Source of the DNA: Marinomonas sp. SBI8L
GTDB taxonomy: Bacteria; Pseudomonadota; Gammaproteobacteria; Pseudomonadales; Marinomonadaceae
Direction of reading: 5' to 3'
DNA length: 64,000 nucleotides
NCBI RefSeq assembly: GCF_001624705.1
Contig: NZ_JSEO01000005.1
Location: 1 to 64,000 of the forward strand
Under the pieces are notes generated by a model, which did no database searches, was not told the DNA's origin, and was given only the letters and a program-made list of their open reading frames with translations. Position numbers and translations under genes: made by a program. Below, piece by piece: positions 57,124-64,000 of the stretch. Position 1 is the stretch's first letter. Each line of letters opens with the position of its first letter.

Positions 57124-58380
57124 TTGAACGACATACCCTTAAGTATTCTTTTCGGAATACTCTTCTTCTTGATTTTGTTTTCTGCCTTTTTCTCAAGCTC
57201 TGAAACAGGCATGCTTTCAATAAACAAATACCGTTTAAAAAACCTGGTTAAAAACAAGAACAAGTCAGCTAAAAAAGTTAGCCAATTACTTGAACGACCT
57301 GACCGCCTTATCGGCGTTATTTTAATTGGTAACAACTTTGTTAACATCCTAGCTTCTGCAATTGCCACTGTAATTGCTGTACGTATTTGGGGTGATGCTG
57401 GTGTCGCTATCGCAACCGCCTCACTCACACTCGTCATTCTCATTTTCGCCGAAGTCACACCTAAGACAATGGCAACGATCCACCCTGAGAAAATAGCCTT
57501 TCCCGCTTCTTGGGCCTTATCAGTATTATTAAAGCTACTCTACCCATTAGTTGTATTAGTTAACTTTATTTCAAACGGCCTACTACGCATATTGGGCGTT
57601 CAAGCGAATCAAAACAGTAATGACAAATTGAGCACGGAAGAGCTTAGAACCATAGTAAATGAAGCTAATGGGCTTATTCCACCCGCTCACCAAGAGATGC
57701 TCATTTCGATTCTAGACTTGGAGAAAGTATCAGTAGAAGACATCATGGTGCCACGTAACGAAGTAGTCGGAATTGATATTGAAGACTCCATTGACGAGAT
57801 CATTACTCAAATTTGCAGCACGCGTCATACACGTATGCCGGTATATAATGGCGAAATAAATAAGGTAATCGGCATTCTTCACGCAAGGCATGCCGCTATG
57901 TTTTTACGCGACCCTAACCCGTCCAAAGCCGCCCTACTAAAAGCGACCGTTGAACCTTACTTTATCCCAGAAAGCACGTCACTGAACACAGTGTTACTTA
58001 ACTTCCAAAAGCAGCACCAACAAATGGGACTAGTGGTAGATGAGTACGGAGATGTACAAGGTATTGCGGCTCTTGAAGATGTTCTCGAAGAAATTGTTGG
58101 TGAGTTCACCCAACCCACTCAAGATGAAGAAGACGAAATAGTCTCTCAAGATGACGGTTCTTTTCGCATTGATGGCTCAATCCATATACGCGAAATCAAC
58201 AAAACATTGGATTGGTCCTTACCAACTGATGGCCCGAAAACACTTAATGGCCTAATCATAGAAACACTGGAATTTATTCCAGAAAACCAGATGAGTCTAA
58301 AAGTGGGTGACTATATTATTGAAATCCAAGAAATAGAAGACAAAGTCGTTAAATACGCCAGGCTACTTAAACACATTTAA
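57124..58380 (+). CDS. CorB/YfjD-type DUF21-CBS membrane protein
   Basis: Divalent-cation (Mg2+/Co2+) efflux family protein of 418 residues. A DUF21 domain with about three to four membrane helices (1-185, FSSSETGMLSINKYRLKNL), two CBS domains (about 200-330, DIMVPRNEVVGIDIED) and a CorC_HlyC domain at the end are visible. It starts with TTG: the protein aligns with E. coli YfjD from this codon and no ATG fits. TGAGGT lies 12 bases upstream. Confidence 0.92.
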   Translation: MNDIPLSILFGILFFLILFSAFFSSSETGMLSINKYRLKNLVKNKNKSAKKVSQLLERPDRLIGVILIGNNFVNILASAIATVIAVRIWGDAGVAIATASLTLVILIFAEVTPKTMATIHPEKIAFPASWALSVLLKLLYPLVVLVNFISNGLLRILGVQANQNSNDKLSTEELRTIVNEANGLIPPAHQEMLISILDLEKVSVEDIMVPRNEVVGIDIEDSIDEIITQICSTRHTRMPVYNGEINKVIGILHARHAAMFLRDPNPSKAALLKATVEPYFIPESTSLNTVLLNFQKQHQQMGLVVDEYGDVQGIAALEDVLEEIVGEFTQPTQDEEDEIVSQDDGSFRIDGSIHIREINKTLDWSLPTDGPKTLNGLIIETLEFIPENQMSLKVGDYIIEIQEIEDKVVKYARLLKHI

Positions 58381-58415
58381 TCAGCAAATGGATACGGCGA
58401 GAGAAGCTTAATACT

Positions 58416-58985
58416 ATGACACAGAAAAAGCGTTTTTGCCCACAATGTGGCACTCAGGTTAACTTCTCTATTCCCGATGGTGACAATAGACCAAGAGCAG
58501 TTTGTCCAGCATGCCACCACATTGATTACGACAATCCAAGATTAATCACAGGCACCATCCCTATCTACCAAGGGAAAATTCTACTTTGCCGACGAGACAT
58601 AGAGCCAAGACGGGGCTATTGGACACTTCCAGCAGGCTTCATGGAAAACCAGGAATCCACTAGTAGCGGCGCCTTAAGGGAGACACTAGAAGAATGCGGC
58701 TCTCATGCAATATGCAGACAAGCCTTTAGTATGATCAGCATACCTCAAATAGATCAGGTACATCTTTTCTATCTCGCTGATTTACCAAAAGCTGATTTTC
58801 ATACCACTGAAGAAAGCTCAGAAGTTGCGCTATTTGACATCAAAGACATTCCCTGGAAAGAGTTGGCTTTCAACAGTATAACTCGCACTTTAAAGCTCTA
58901 CCTTGAGGATGTAGAAAAAGGCAGCTTTGGCTTTCACGAAGAAACCCTTATGATAGATTTCTTGCCGCCACTTAAAACCTTTTAA
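58416..58985 (+). CDS. NUDIX hydrolase with N-terminal zinc ribbon
   Basis: A 189-residue enzyme with a zinc ribbon (CPQCGT...CPACHHIDYDNPR) and NUDIX box GFMENQESTSSGALRETLEE (about 77-96), complete with both catalytic glutamates. The class hydrolyses ADP-ribose, NADH or FAD-like compounds; the substrate is not evident. It overlaps by 4 bases the end of the opposite-strand NIF3-like gene. Confidence 0.92.
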   Translation: MTQKKRFCPQCGTQVNFSIPDGDNRPRAVCPACHHIDYDNPRLITGTIPIYQGKILLCRRDIEPRRGYWTLPAGFMENQESTSSGALRETLEECGSHAICRQAFSMISIPQIDQVHLFYLADLPKADFHTTEESSEVALFDIKDIPWKELAFNSITRTLKLYLEDVEKGSFGFHEETLMIDFLPPLKTF

Positions 58986-59290
58986 GACTCTACTTTGATC
59001 AGGTGGTACGCCACCTCTTCAAAAGGGTGAGCTGCTTTTAATGCCTTTATCGCAACTTCCTTAAGAGACAATTCCAATACCATCTCGACTCGATATTCAG
59101 CTAAGGTTTCCAACTCACCTTTCACTCCAATAAAAGGGTTCGCATTTGCATTAGGCCGAAACTGCCCTTGCCCCTTCACTTGCCAACAACAGGCTTCATA
59201 GTCTCCAATTGCCCCCGCACCAACATCAAACAAAGCCTCTTTCACTTCTTCAAGATGAGATTCAGGCACATAAAAGACAAGAGAGTACAT
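58982..59290 (-). CDS. NIF3/YqfO C-terminal-like (CutA-fold) protein
   Basis: A 102-residue protein resembling the CutA-like insert domain of NIF3/YqfO proteins (VFYVPESHLEEVKEALFDVGAGAIGDYEACCWQVKGQGQFRP and HPFEEVAYHLIKV), found stand-alone in gammaproteobacteria. Function unknown; metal binding is possible. Last gene of a run that includes DUF72 and greB. Confidence 0.88.
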   Translation of the reverse strand: MYSLVFYVPESHLEEVKEALFDVGAGAIGDYEACCWQVKGQGQFRPNANANPFIGVKGELETLAEYRVEMVLELSLKEVAIKALKAAHPFEEVAYHLIKVES

Positions 59291-59319
59291 AACTTATTTT
59301 CCTAGGTTCATTTATTTAC

Positions 59320-60183
59320 TCAAAGCAGTAAAGACTGCTCAGGCTTACTTGGTAAGCTAAGTCTTGGGGCATAAGCAGGCAATAACGCTGCTATTTTTTG
59401 CTCAAGGGTTTCAGCTAGCAAAGGCGCTGCAACATTATCAGACGAGTGAACAAATACATAAGGTTCACGCCCTTCCTGTAGCCACTGCACTAACTTTTTA
59501 GCCCACTGATCAAGATAAGCATCATTTAGAGGTAGGTCTGGATGCCCAATAAACCTCACCATAGGATTCTGACCAGTTGCAACGGGATGACATGGAACCC
59601 TTGGCTTTTTCTTCTGAGCATCTAACAGGCTCTCACAATAAGCTTCTGTCGAAAATACAGGGCGAGAATCCATAATAACGCGATCATGTTGATTTCCAGA
59701 TAACAACCTAAGAAAACCAGTCTCTTCTTCAGATTTATTAAAAAAAGCTTGATTACGAACCTCAACTGACAAAGATGTAGGTAAATTCCAAGCTCGACAT
59801 AGAGCTTCAATTTTAGAAAAGTAAAGAGGGGATACTTCTTCGGGAAACTGCATCATACAAGGACCCAACTTGGTAGAAAACGGCCTTAATAATTCACAGA
59901 AGTTAGTAAGACTATTAACCACTTGACCCTCATCAGAAACACCAAGTCGATGCGTAATGGATTGAGGTAATTTAAATGCAAAACGAAAATTATCAGGCAC
60001 CTGATCAAACCAAACTTGCAGTTGATCTTGTGTTAAATCAGCATAAAAACTACTCCCGACCTCAACCGTATCAAAGAACTTTGCATATTCACTTAAGCGC
60101 CGATTACTTGCACCTTGATGCGAATATAACCAAGCCACCCAAGCTGGGTGCTGCCATTGCGCCATACCAAAGCGTAATTGCAT
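59320..60183 (-). CDS. DUF72 family protein
   Basis: A 287-residue TIM-barrel-type protein, family DUF72 (YecE), function unknown. Typical segments are LRFGMAQWQHPAW, FFDTVEVGSSFYADL and FRFAFKLPQSITHR. Its ATG overlaps the greB stop by one base (TAATG), so the two are translationally coupled. Confidence 0.9.
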   Translation of the reverse strand: MQLRFGMAQWQHPAWVAWLYSHQGASNRRLSEYAKFFDTVEVGSSFYADLTQDQLQVWFDQVPDNFRFAFKLPQSITHRLGVSDEGQVVNSLTNFCELLRPFSTKLGPCMMQFPEEVSPLYFSKIEALCRAWNLPTSLSVEVRNQAFFNKSEEETGFLRLLSGNQHDRVIMDSRPVFSTEAYCESLLDAQKKKPRVPCHPVATGQNPMVRFIGHPDLPLNDAYLDQWAKKLVQWLQEGREPYVFVHSSDNVAAPLLAETLEQKIAALLPAYAPRLSLPSKPEQSLLL

Positions 60184-60689
60184 TACAGGATTGCCTTATA
60201 CTCTATTTTTTCGATCGTATAATTCACTAGGCCAGTTGCCAACTTAAGTTCAATTTCATCGCCTTCTTGTTTTTTCAACAAGGCTTTTGCCATAGGCGAA
60301 TCGATACTTATATAACTAGCATCGTGATCTAACTCATCAGGACCAACAATACGAAAAAACTTAATATTTTCATCATCATCTTCTAGTGTCACCCAAGCAC
60401 CAAAATAAACACTAGACTGATCTTCAGGCAACCTATCCACCACAGTAAAAGCCTCAAGACGCTTCTCTAAATAGCGCACCCTTCTATCAATTTCTCTTAG
60501 CTGCTTTTTCCCATAAATATATTCAGCATTTTCTGACCTATCCCCTTGAGCTGCAGCTTCACGTACACTTTCTGTCACCTGAGGGCGCTTCTCTTTCCAT
60601 AGATACTTCAATTCTGCAGTCAGTTTTTGCGCTCCTTCTTTCGTAATATAAGCAGATTTAGGTGGCATAGGCGGGCGATATCGAGACAT
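60183..60689 (-). CDS. greB: Transcript cleavage factor GreB
   Basis: Rescues backtracked RNA polymerase by stimulating cleavage. It has 168 residues, with an N-terminal coiled coil whose tip carries DRSENAEY (two acidic catalytic residues, about 47-54) and a C-terminal FKBP-like domain (SPMAKALLKKQEGDEIEL). The extended Pro-rich start is typical of GreB. Confidence 0.95.
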   Translation of the reverse strand: MSRYRPPMPPKSAYITKEGAQKLTAELKYLWKEKRPQVTESVREAAAQGDRSENAEYIYGKKQLREIDRRVRYLEKRLEAFTVVDRLPEDQSSVYFGAWVTLEDDDENIKFFRIVGPDELDHDASYISIDSPMAKALLKKQEGDEIELKLATGLVNYTIEKIEYKAIL

Positions 60690-60749
60690 GAAAACTTCCA
60701 GAATTTAGACAAACATTAATTAAACTAACAATAACTCAAGCAAACAGCT

Positions 60750-61100
60750 TTAATCACTAATCCCTTTTAATAAGTTAGCTAATGCTTGCTTGCCCTCAGA
60801 GCTAAATCGCATACATGCCTTACCATTAACCATTACACTTTCCCTTGAGCAATCCTCATCTATTTCAATGCAAGCTAAACGAAGCACCTCTAAATCTTCT
60901 GAGGTAAGGTTAATGGCACCAATAAATAAGTACCAGTCAGTGCAAGGAAGGTCTCCAGCAATTGCGTGCTGTAGCAAAAAACAACAGTAACTATTATCAA
61001 CTCGATAATAGGGCATGCTGGATCTAAACTTATAAAAGAAGTAAAAAACTAAGGAAAATAAACTAAAGACAATAAGAACAAGTCCTACAAAGGCGAACAT
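60750..61100 (-). CDS. Unrecognised small membrane-anchored protein
   Basis: I do not recognise this family. The 116 residues start with one membrane helix (about 3-24), followed by a cytoplasmic or periplasmic part with six cysteines, including a Cys-Cys pair and the acidic EIDEDCSRESV. An AGGGGGAT ribosome site precedes the ATG. It lies between greB and the DUF2489 gene on the same strand (23-base gap). Confidence 0.8.
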   Translation of the reverse strand: MFAFVGLVLIVFSLFSLVFYFFYKFRSSMPYYRVDNSYCCFLLQHAIAGDLPCTDWYLFIGAINLTSEDLEVLRLACIEIDEDCSRESVMVNGKACMRFSSEGKQALANLLKGISD

Positions 61101-61122
61101 CTATCCCCCTAATTCTTTGAAA

Positions 61123-61581
61123 CTACTTCAAAGGATACTCAAGCAGAGCAACTTTAGCTTGCTCTAACTCATCTTGATATCGCGCTTCACACTTCATCAT
61201 TTCCATTCTAAATTTTCTACGTGCATCCTTGGGTAGGTTATTCCAACCGTCATGAGTCGGAATATGCTCAGTTTCTGCATACACTTTATAAAAAACACCA
61301 ATGATTTCATGCTCAGATAAATCAAGGCTCAACTGATCCAACAAGGTTTTCACCCTTATACTTGCTTCCATCCAACCTAAATCTTCAGACCCAACCACCT
61401 TAAGCAAGACATGAATACTTTCGATTCGTTTTTTACGGCCTTCCAAGATATTTCTTTCAGCCTCCTGCATCTCTAATTTGCGCTTATTATCTAATTTAAG
61501 CTGACGAGAAATAACCAAGGCAAGCGCCACAATAACAATAACACCAACAACAATGGCAAGAATAAAACTAGTAGTAGACAT
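61123..61581 (-). CDS. DUF2489 family membrane-anchored protein
   Basis: A 152-residue protein with an N-terminal membrane helix (about 4-26) and a helical domain like DUF2489 (EASIRVKTLLDQLSLDL, HIPTHDGWNNLPKDARRKFRMEMMKCEARYQ with a conserved Cys-Glu-Ala). The frame starts at 61614, but the ATG at 61581 has GAGG before it. Function unknown. Confidence 0.85.
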   Translation of the reverse strand: MSTTSFILAIVVGVIVIVALALVISRQLKLDNKRKLEMQEAERNILEGRKKRIESIHVLLKVVGSEDLGWMEASIRVKTLLDQLSLDLSEHEIIGVFYKVYAETEHIPTHDGWNNLPKDARRKFRMEMMKCEARYQDELEQAKVALLEYPLK

Positions 61582-61692
61582 ATTAGCCTCAAGAAAGGGT
61601 GATACAGGCACCAAGCGCCTTTTAAAGGCGATATTATGAGGTAATCAAGAGAATCCGACAATCTAGAAAACAAGAATTAAAACAGGGAAGGG

Positions 61693-61751
61693 AATTAGAA
61701 TTCAATTTTATTAATCAAACAATTCATTTGATCACAAACTGAATTCTAATT
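61693..61751. repeat. Inverted repeat downstream of ccoM
   Basis: Perfect 12-bp arms AATTAGAATTCA / TGAATTCTAATT, 35 bases apart, enclosing a smaller hairpin ATCAAA / TTTGAT. It may end or protect the ccoM transcript. No T-run marks it as a clear terminator. Confidence 0.6.
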
Positions 61752-61775
61752 TTGAAATAAGACGTTAAGGCTTGA

Positions 61776-61889
61776 TCACTTAACTTCCTTTTTATATTTT
61801 TTATATCCGACATAACCAAAACCAGCAAAAAATGCCACCATTAGTCCAACAATAATCAAACCTGAAACAACAACAGAGTCTAAAAACAT
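61776..61889 (-). CDS. ccoM: cbb3-type cytochrome oxidase small subunit CcoM
   Basis: A 37-residue single-helix peptide (MFLDSVVVSGLIIVG..., then ...FFAGFGYVGYKKYKKEVK) too short for long-ORF calling. It resembles CcoM of Pseudomonas stutzeri, which stabilises the cbb3 oxidase: the same length, one membrane helix, and a GLMVAFFAGFG core with a Lys-rich tail. AAGGAGAG lies 8 bases before the ATG. Other cco genes are not in the window, as is usual for ccoM. Two ANR/FNR-type sites lie upstream. Confidence 0.85.
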   Translation of the reverse strand: MFLDSVVVSGLIIVGLMVAFFAGFGYVGYKKYKKEVK

Positions 61890-61916
61890 AACTGCTCTCC
61901 TTAATAATTAAGAGCA

Positions 61917-62007
61917 ATTATGTGCCTATCCTCTAAACAGTTAATGACATAAATCAATTGTTTTTTTGACCAAAGAGGCATCCGAGCGCTTTCTTGATTT
62001 AAATCAG
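61917..62007 (-). promoter_or_regulatory. ANR/FNR-type sites and promoter of ccoM
   Basis: Site 1: minus strand TTGAT-TTAT-GTCAT (61944-61957). Site 2: TTGAT-TTAA-ATCAG on the plus strand (61994-62007), one change from TTGATN4ATCAA. A -10 CATAAT at 61917-61922 puts the start near 61910, so site 1 is centred near -41, the class II activation position. Low-oxygen control fits a cbb3 oxidase peptide. Confidence 0.7.
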
Positions 62008-62295
62008 AAAACCTCACAAGAGCAAATCAGACGTAAGGAACCTGCGATTAAGTCACCTCTTCTCAATCTGCTCTTTTGAGGCATATGGGGAAAAAGCACT
62101 GATCAAGGCACTACTGTTACGTAATCTAGATGCCTTTCGAGAAACGACAATACAGGGTGTTACTTTTTCTGAAATGCCGAGTAGGCATTATTTAAAGACC
62201 CGAAGGGCATGATCTAAAACACCTATCTTTAGGTTGTGGACCTTATCAATAGAATTACTATGAAATTGCGATCCTTACCATAAATCTAACGGCTT
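62008..62295. other. Gene-poor, hairpin-rich stretch
   Basis: No coding frame over 25 codons can be supported. Visible structure: AATGCC-GAGTA-GGCATT (62173-62190), CCC-GAA-GGG (62199-62207), and GGTGTT / AACACC (62156-62161 with 62218-62223) closing both. ACCTA-TCTT-TAGGT and AAGAGCA / TGCTCTT pairs flank them. It could be a structured RNA or a decayed element; nothing was recognised. Confidence 0.5.
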
Positions 62296-62330
62296 TTATC
62301 CACACGCTAAAACGGGAGAACTTATTCACA
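62296..62330 (+). promoter_or_regulatory. DnaA-box-like direct repeats
   Basis: TTATCCACA (62296-62304, consensus DnaA box) and TTATTCACA (62322-62330, one change) face the same way, 26 bases apart, just downstream of the carboxylesterase gene. Neither dnaA nor other origin genes are in the window. This may be a minor DnaA-binding site or chance. Confidence 0.4.
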
Positions 62331-62336
62331 GGTTCA

Positions 62337-63011
62337 TTAATTAATTGCCAGTACTTTTTGCATCCAGCGAGAAATATCAACGACCTGCTCTGGGCACACA
62401 GAATGCGGCATAGGATAAGATGCTTTTTCAACCTGATAACCTTTTGCTTCTAACTCGCCATGCGCTCGAACAGCTAATTCATAAGGAACTACAGGGTCTT
62501 GAGTACCATGATGAATAAGCAGAGGCGCCTGCCCATTTATAGAGTCTGTCGCCATTGGGATCAAATTAGCATCAGCCAAATAAGTCGATAAAGCCATCAC
62601 ACCAGCAAGTTTATACTTACCCAACAAACCAACCTGATAAGCAATTACTCCACCTTGTGAAAAACCCGCCACTAAAATACGCTCTGAAGAAATACCAGCG
62701 TCTATTTGCTGTTCAATCAATTGAGTAACCTGCACTACAGACTCATCAATATTTGCCATATCCACTTTACGCTCCAGTGACATCTCTATAATGTCGTACC
62801 AAGCCCGCATCGGCATACCACCATTAATCGTTACAAGGCGCATTGGCGCATGCGGAAAGATAAAACGTATAGCAGCACTCTGAGGTAAATTCAAAGAAGG
62901 TACAATTGCTTTAAAGTCATTACCATCTGCCCCTAAACCATGTAACCAGATCACAGCTGCATCCGCTTGCTGACTTGTTTCTAACGTTAAAAACTCAAGC
63001 TTTTTAGACAA
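62337..63011 (-). CDS. Alpha/beta-hydrolase carboxylesterase (phospholipase/carboxylesterase family)
   Basis: A 224-residue cytoplasmic esterase of the EstB/acyl-protein-thioesterase family. It has the catalytic serine in GFSQGG (about 116-121), aspartate in HGTQDPVVP, and histidine in PMPHSVCP. HGLGADGNDF forms the oxyanion region. No signal peptide. Substrate unknown; likely short-chain acyl esters. Confidence 0.93.
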   Translation of the reverse strand: MSKKLEFLTLETSQQADAAVIWLHGLGADGNDFKAIVPSLNLPQSAAIRFIFPHAPMRLVTINGGMPMRAWYDIIEMSLERKVDMANIDESVVQVTQLIEQQIDAGISSERILVAGFSQGGVIAYQVGLLGKYKLAGVMALSTYLADANLIPMATDSINGQAPLLIHHGTQDPVVPYELAVRAHGELEAKGYQVEKASYPMPHSVCPEQVVDISRWMQKVLAIN

Positions 63012-63032
63012 GGTAAGTCTCCATAAAACAAT

Positions 63033-63063
63033 AAAAAAGGCTATCGAACAAAGCTCGATAGCC
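63033..63063 (-). terminator. Terminator of the glycerate-kinase-like gene
   Basis: The 9-bp stem GGCTATCGA / TCGATAGCC is followed on the minus strand by TTTTTT, 43 bases after the stop at 63106. Confidence 0.85.
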
Positions 63064-63105
63064 TAGCATAATTTACTTTAAAACCCTCTAAGCAATAAAA
63101 AAGTT

Positions 63106-64000
63106 TTAGTGATGAGTAGGAAAACGCACCTTAGTCACTGTTTGCTTTTCATCAAGCTTGAGCAATACATCCACCTTATCAGGCATTACAGACATCATAT
63201 GCTTAGTAAGTCGCTCATAATATTGCATAAAAGACTTAAGCTCATCATCAGACATAACAGTGAGATCTATTTTATTTAAACCATCACCATGAATATCGAG
63301 TAAGTGCTCTTCCAGCAACCTCTCTTGCTTATTACGCCAATCATAAACAACCTCATAATTAGGTGCCTGCATCCATAACATCAACTCAATACGCGCAAAC
63401 AGTTGCTTATAATCCTCCTCTAAATACTGATTCACTTGCTGACGCCAAATACCTTCAGCATCCATTTCAGTTTCAAGCTGATTAATAGGATCCACTAAAG
63501 ATTGCTTTTGTTCCGGCATACCGACACACCAACCTTCAAACAAAATGACATCAATTGGCCCTTCAACCTCCTGCCAATCTTTAACATGACGCCTTTCATC
63601 CGTGGATTTATCAAAACAAGGCAAGCGCATCACCTCACCAGCTTTAAGGTTTGCCAATCTGTCTAAAATATTATTTATCAAAGCTAAATCATGTGTACCA
63701 GGCACACCACGAGTCATGAACATAGAATGTACATCACGAGCCATATGCTCACGCTCTACTCGCGTCTTATAAAAATCATCAATACTTAATACTATGGTTT
63801 TTTTATCATACGCCTTATATAAAACGTGGCTCAGCACTGTTGTAAATACAGTTTTTCCGCACCCCTGCACACCGCCCATACCTATTATTAAAGGATGAGA
63901 TCTTGGTTGGGCAAGCTGGGCAATCCAGTGGGCAAAAGGTAAATATAAATCCTCCAAGTGATCACTAAGAGAAACATCTGCGTATAAAGACTTTAAGGTT
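63106..64000 (-). CDS. D-glycerate 3-kinase-like P-loop kinase (5' end beyond the window)
   Basis: Kinase of the YggC/GLYK-type family. The P-loop is GVQGCGKT, the SIDDFYKTRVEREHMA and PGTHDLALI segments are typical of the phosphoribulokinase/uridine kinase-like fold, and FEGWCVG is a further signature. The frame can start at a TTG at 63957 but stays open to the right edge without a stop (...SLYADVSLSDHLEDLYLPF), so the gene probably begins outside the window. The substrate is likely glycerate but is not certain. Confidence 0.85.
   Translation of the reverse strand, partial: TLKSLYADVSLSDHLEDLYLPFAHWIAQLAQPRSHPLIIGMGGVQGCGKTVFTTVLSHVLYKAYDKKTIVLSIDDFYKTRVEREHMARDVHSMFMTRGVPGTHDLALINNILDRLANLKAGEVMRLPCFDKSTDERRHVKDWQEVEGPIDVILFEGWCVGMPEQKQSLVDPINQLETEMDAEGIWRQQVNQYLEEDYKQLFARIELMLWMQAPNYEVVYDWRNKQERLLEEHLLDIHGDGLNKIDLTVMSDDELKSFMQYYERLTKHMMSVMPDKVDVLLKLDEKQTVTKVRFPTHH

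Noticed and set aside
62156-62223. 6S RNA or tmRNA
   Set aside because: The hairpins do not match the 6S bubble or the tmRNA ends, and length and conserved blocks are missing.

Overview
The window looks like chromosomal housekeeping DNA from a marine gammaproteobacterium close to Oceanospirillales, with Marinomonas or a relative most likely. The evidence is gene content and order: alaS-lysC-csrA-tRNA(Ser/Arg), pncC-recA divergent from mutS-fdxA, ygfB-pepP-ubiH-ubiI, ffh-rpsP-rimM-trmD-rplS, hom-thrC, rppH-ptsP-lgt-thyA-folA, a Na+-pumping oxaloacetate decarboxylase, and a CcoM-type cbb3 peptide. No intact mobile element, prophage or CRISPR array was seen. Most genes are on the minus strand.

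Layout. 1-240 (-): leader and promoter of an rRNA operon whose 16S gene runs off the left edge. 527-3801 (-): oadGAB behind a perfect CRP-type palindrome. 3956-4963 (+): dusC, followed by an 8-bp tandem repeat. 5243-5681 (-): three identical tRNA-Arg(ACG) genes and tRNA-Ser(GCT). 5772-11368 (-): csrA, lysC, alaS, alr. 11581-12039 (+): recX, set apart from recA by an unrecognised coiled-coil membrane-anchored protein. 13827-15517 (-): recA with a consensus LexA box, and pncC. 15632-18722 (+): mutS and fdxA. 18769-19747 (-): two tandem CsrB/RsmZ-type regulatory RNAs, each with its own promoter and upstream GacA-type box. 19778-25393: EAL-HDOD protein, ilvD, rlmJ, and a PAS-GGDEF protein with a degenerate active site. 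25464-30637 (-): folA, thyA, lgt, ptsP, rppH. 30787-33735: HAD phosphatase, rlmI, HDOD protein. 33825-40371 (-): iron region with a Fe3+ ABC transporter, fatty-acid-hydroxylase-type membrane protein and a Fur-boxed DUF4856-like secreted protein. 40461-44926 (-): ubiI, ubiH, pepP, ygfB. 45125-56145 (-): folD, recJ, rsmE, thrC, hom, dsbC, rplS, trmD, rimM, rpsP, ffh. 56274-58985 (+): ypjD, CorB-like protein, NUDIX hydrolase. 58982-64000 (-): NIF3-like protein, DUF72, greB, two membrane-anchored proteins, a 37-residue ccoM not found by long-ORF calling, a carboxylesterase and a truncated glycerate-kinase-like gene.

How it fits together. The strongest regulatory theme is Gac/Csr: csrA at 5772-5960 and two CsrA-sequestering RNAs at 18769-19582 lie in one window, and the RNAs sit next to fdxA, as rsmZ does in Pseudomonas. 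The two copies keep their hairpins although stem sequences differ, which supports selection on RNA structure. Other groups are one-carbon and thymidylate metabolism (folA, thyA, folD), aspartate-family amino acids (lysC, hom, thrC), ubiquinone synthesis, iron supply, and ribosome/SRP biogenesis. Less-explained items are the coiled-coil gene with the inverted recX, a multi-hairpin segment between ilvD and rlmJ, and a gene-poor structured stretch at 61890-62336 with ANR/FNR and DnaA-box-like sites.
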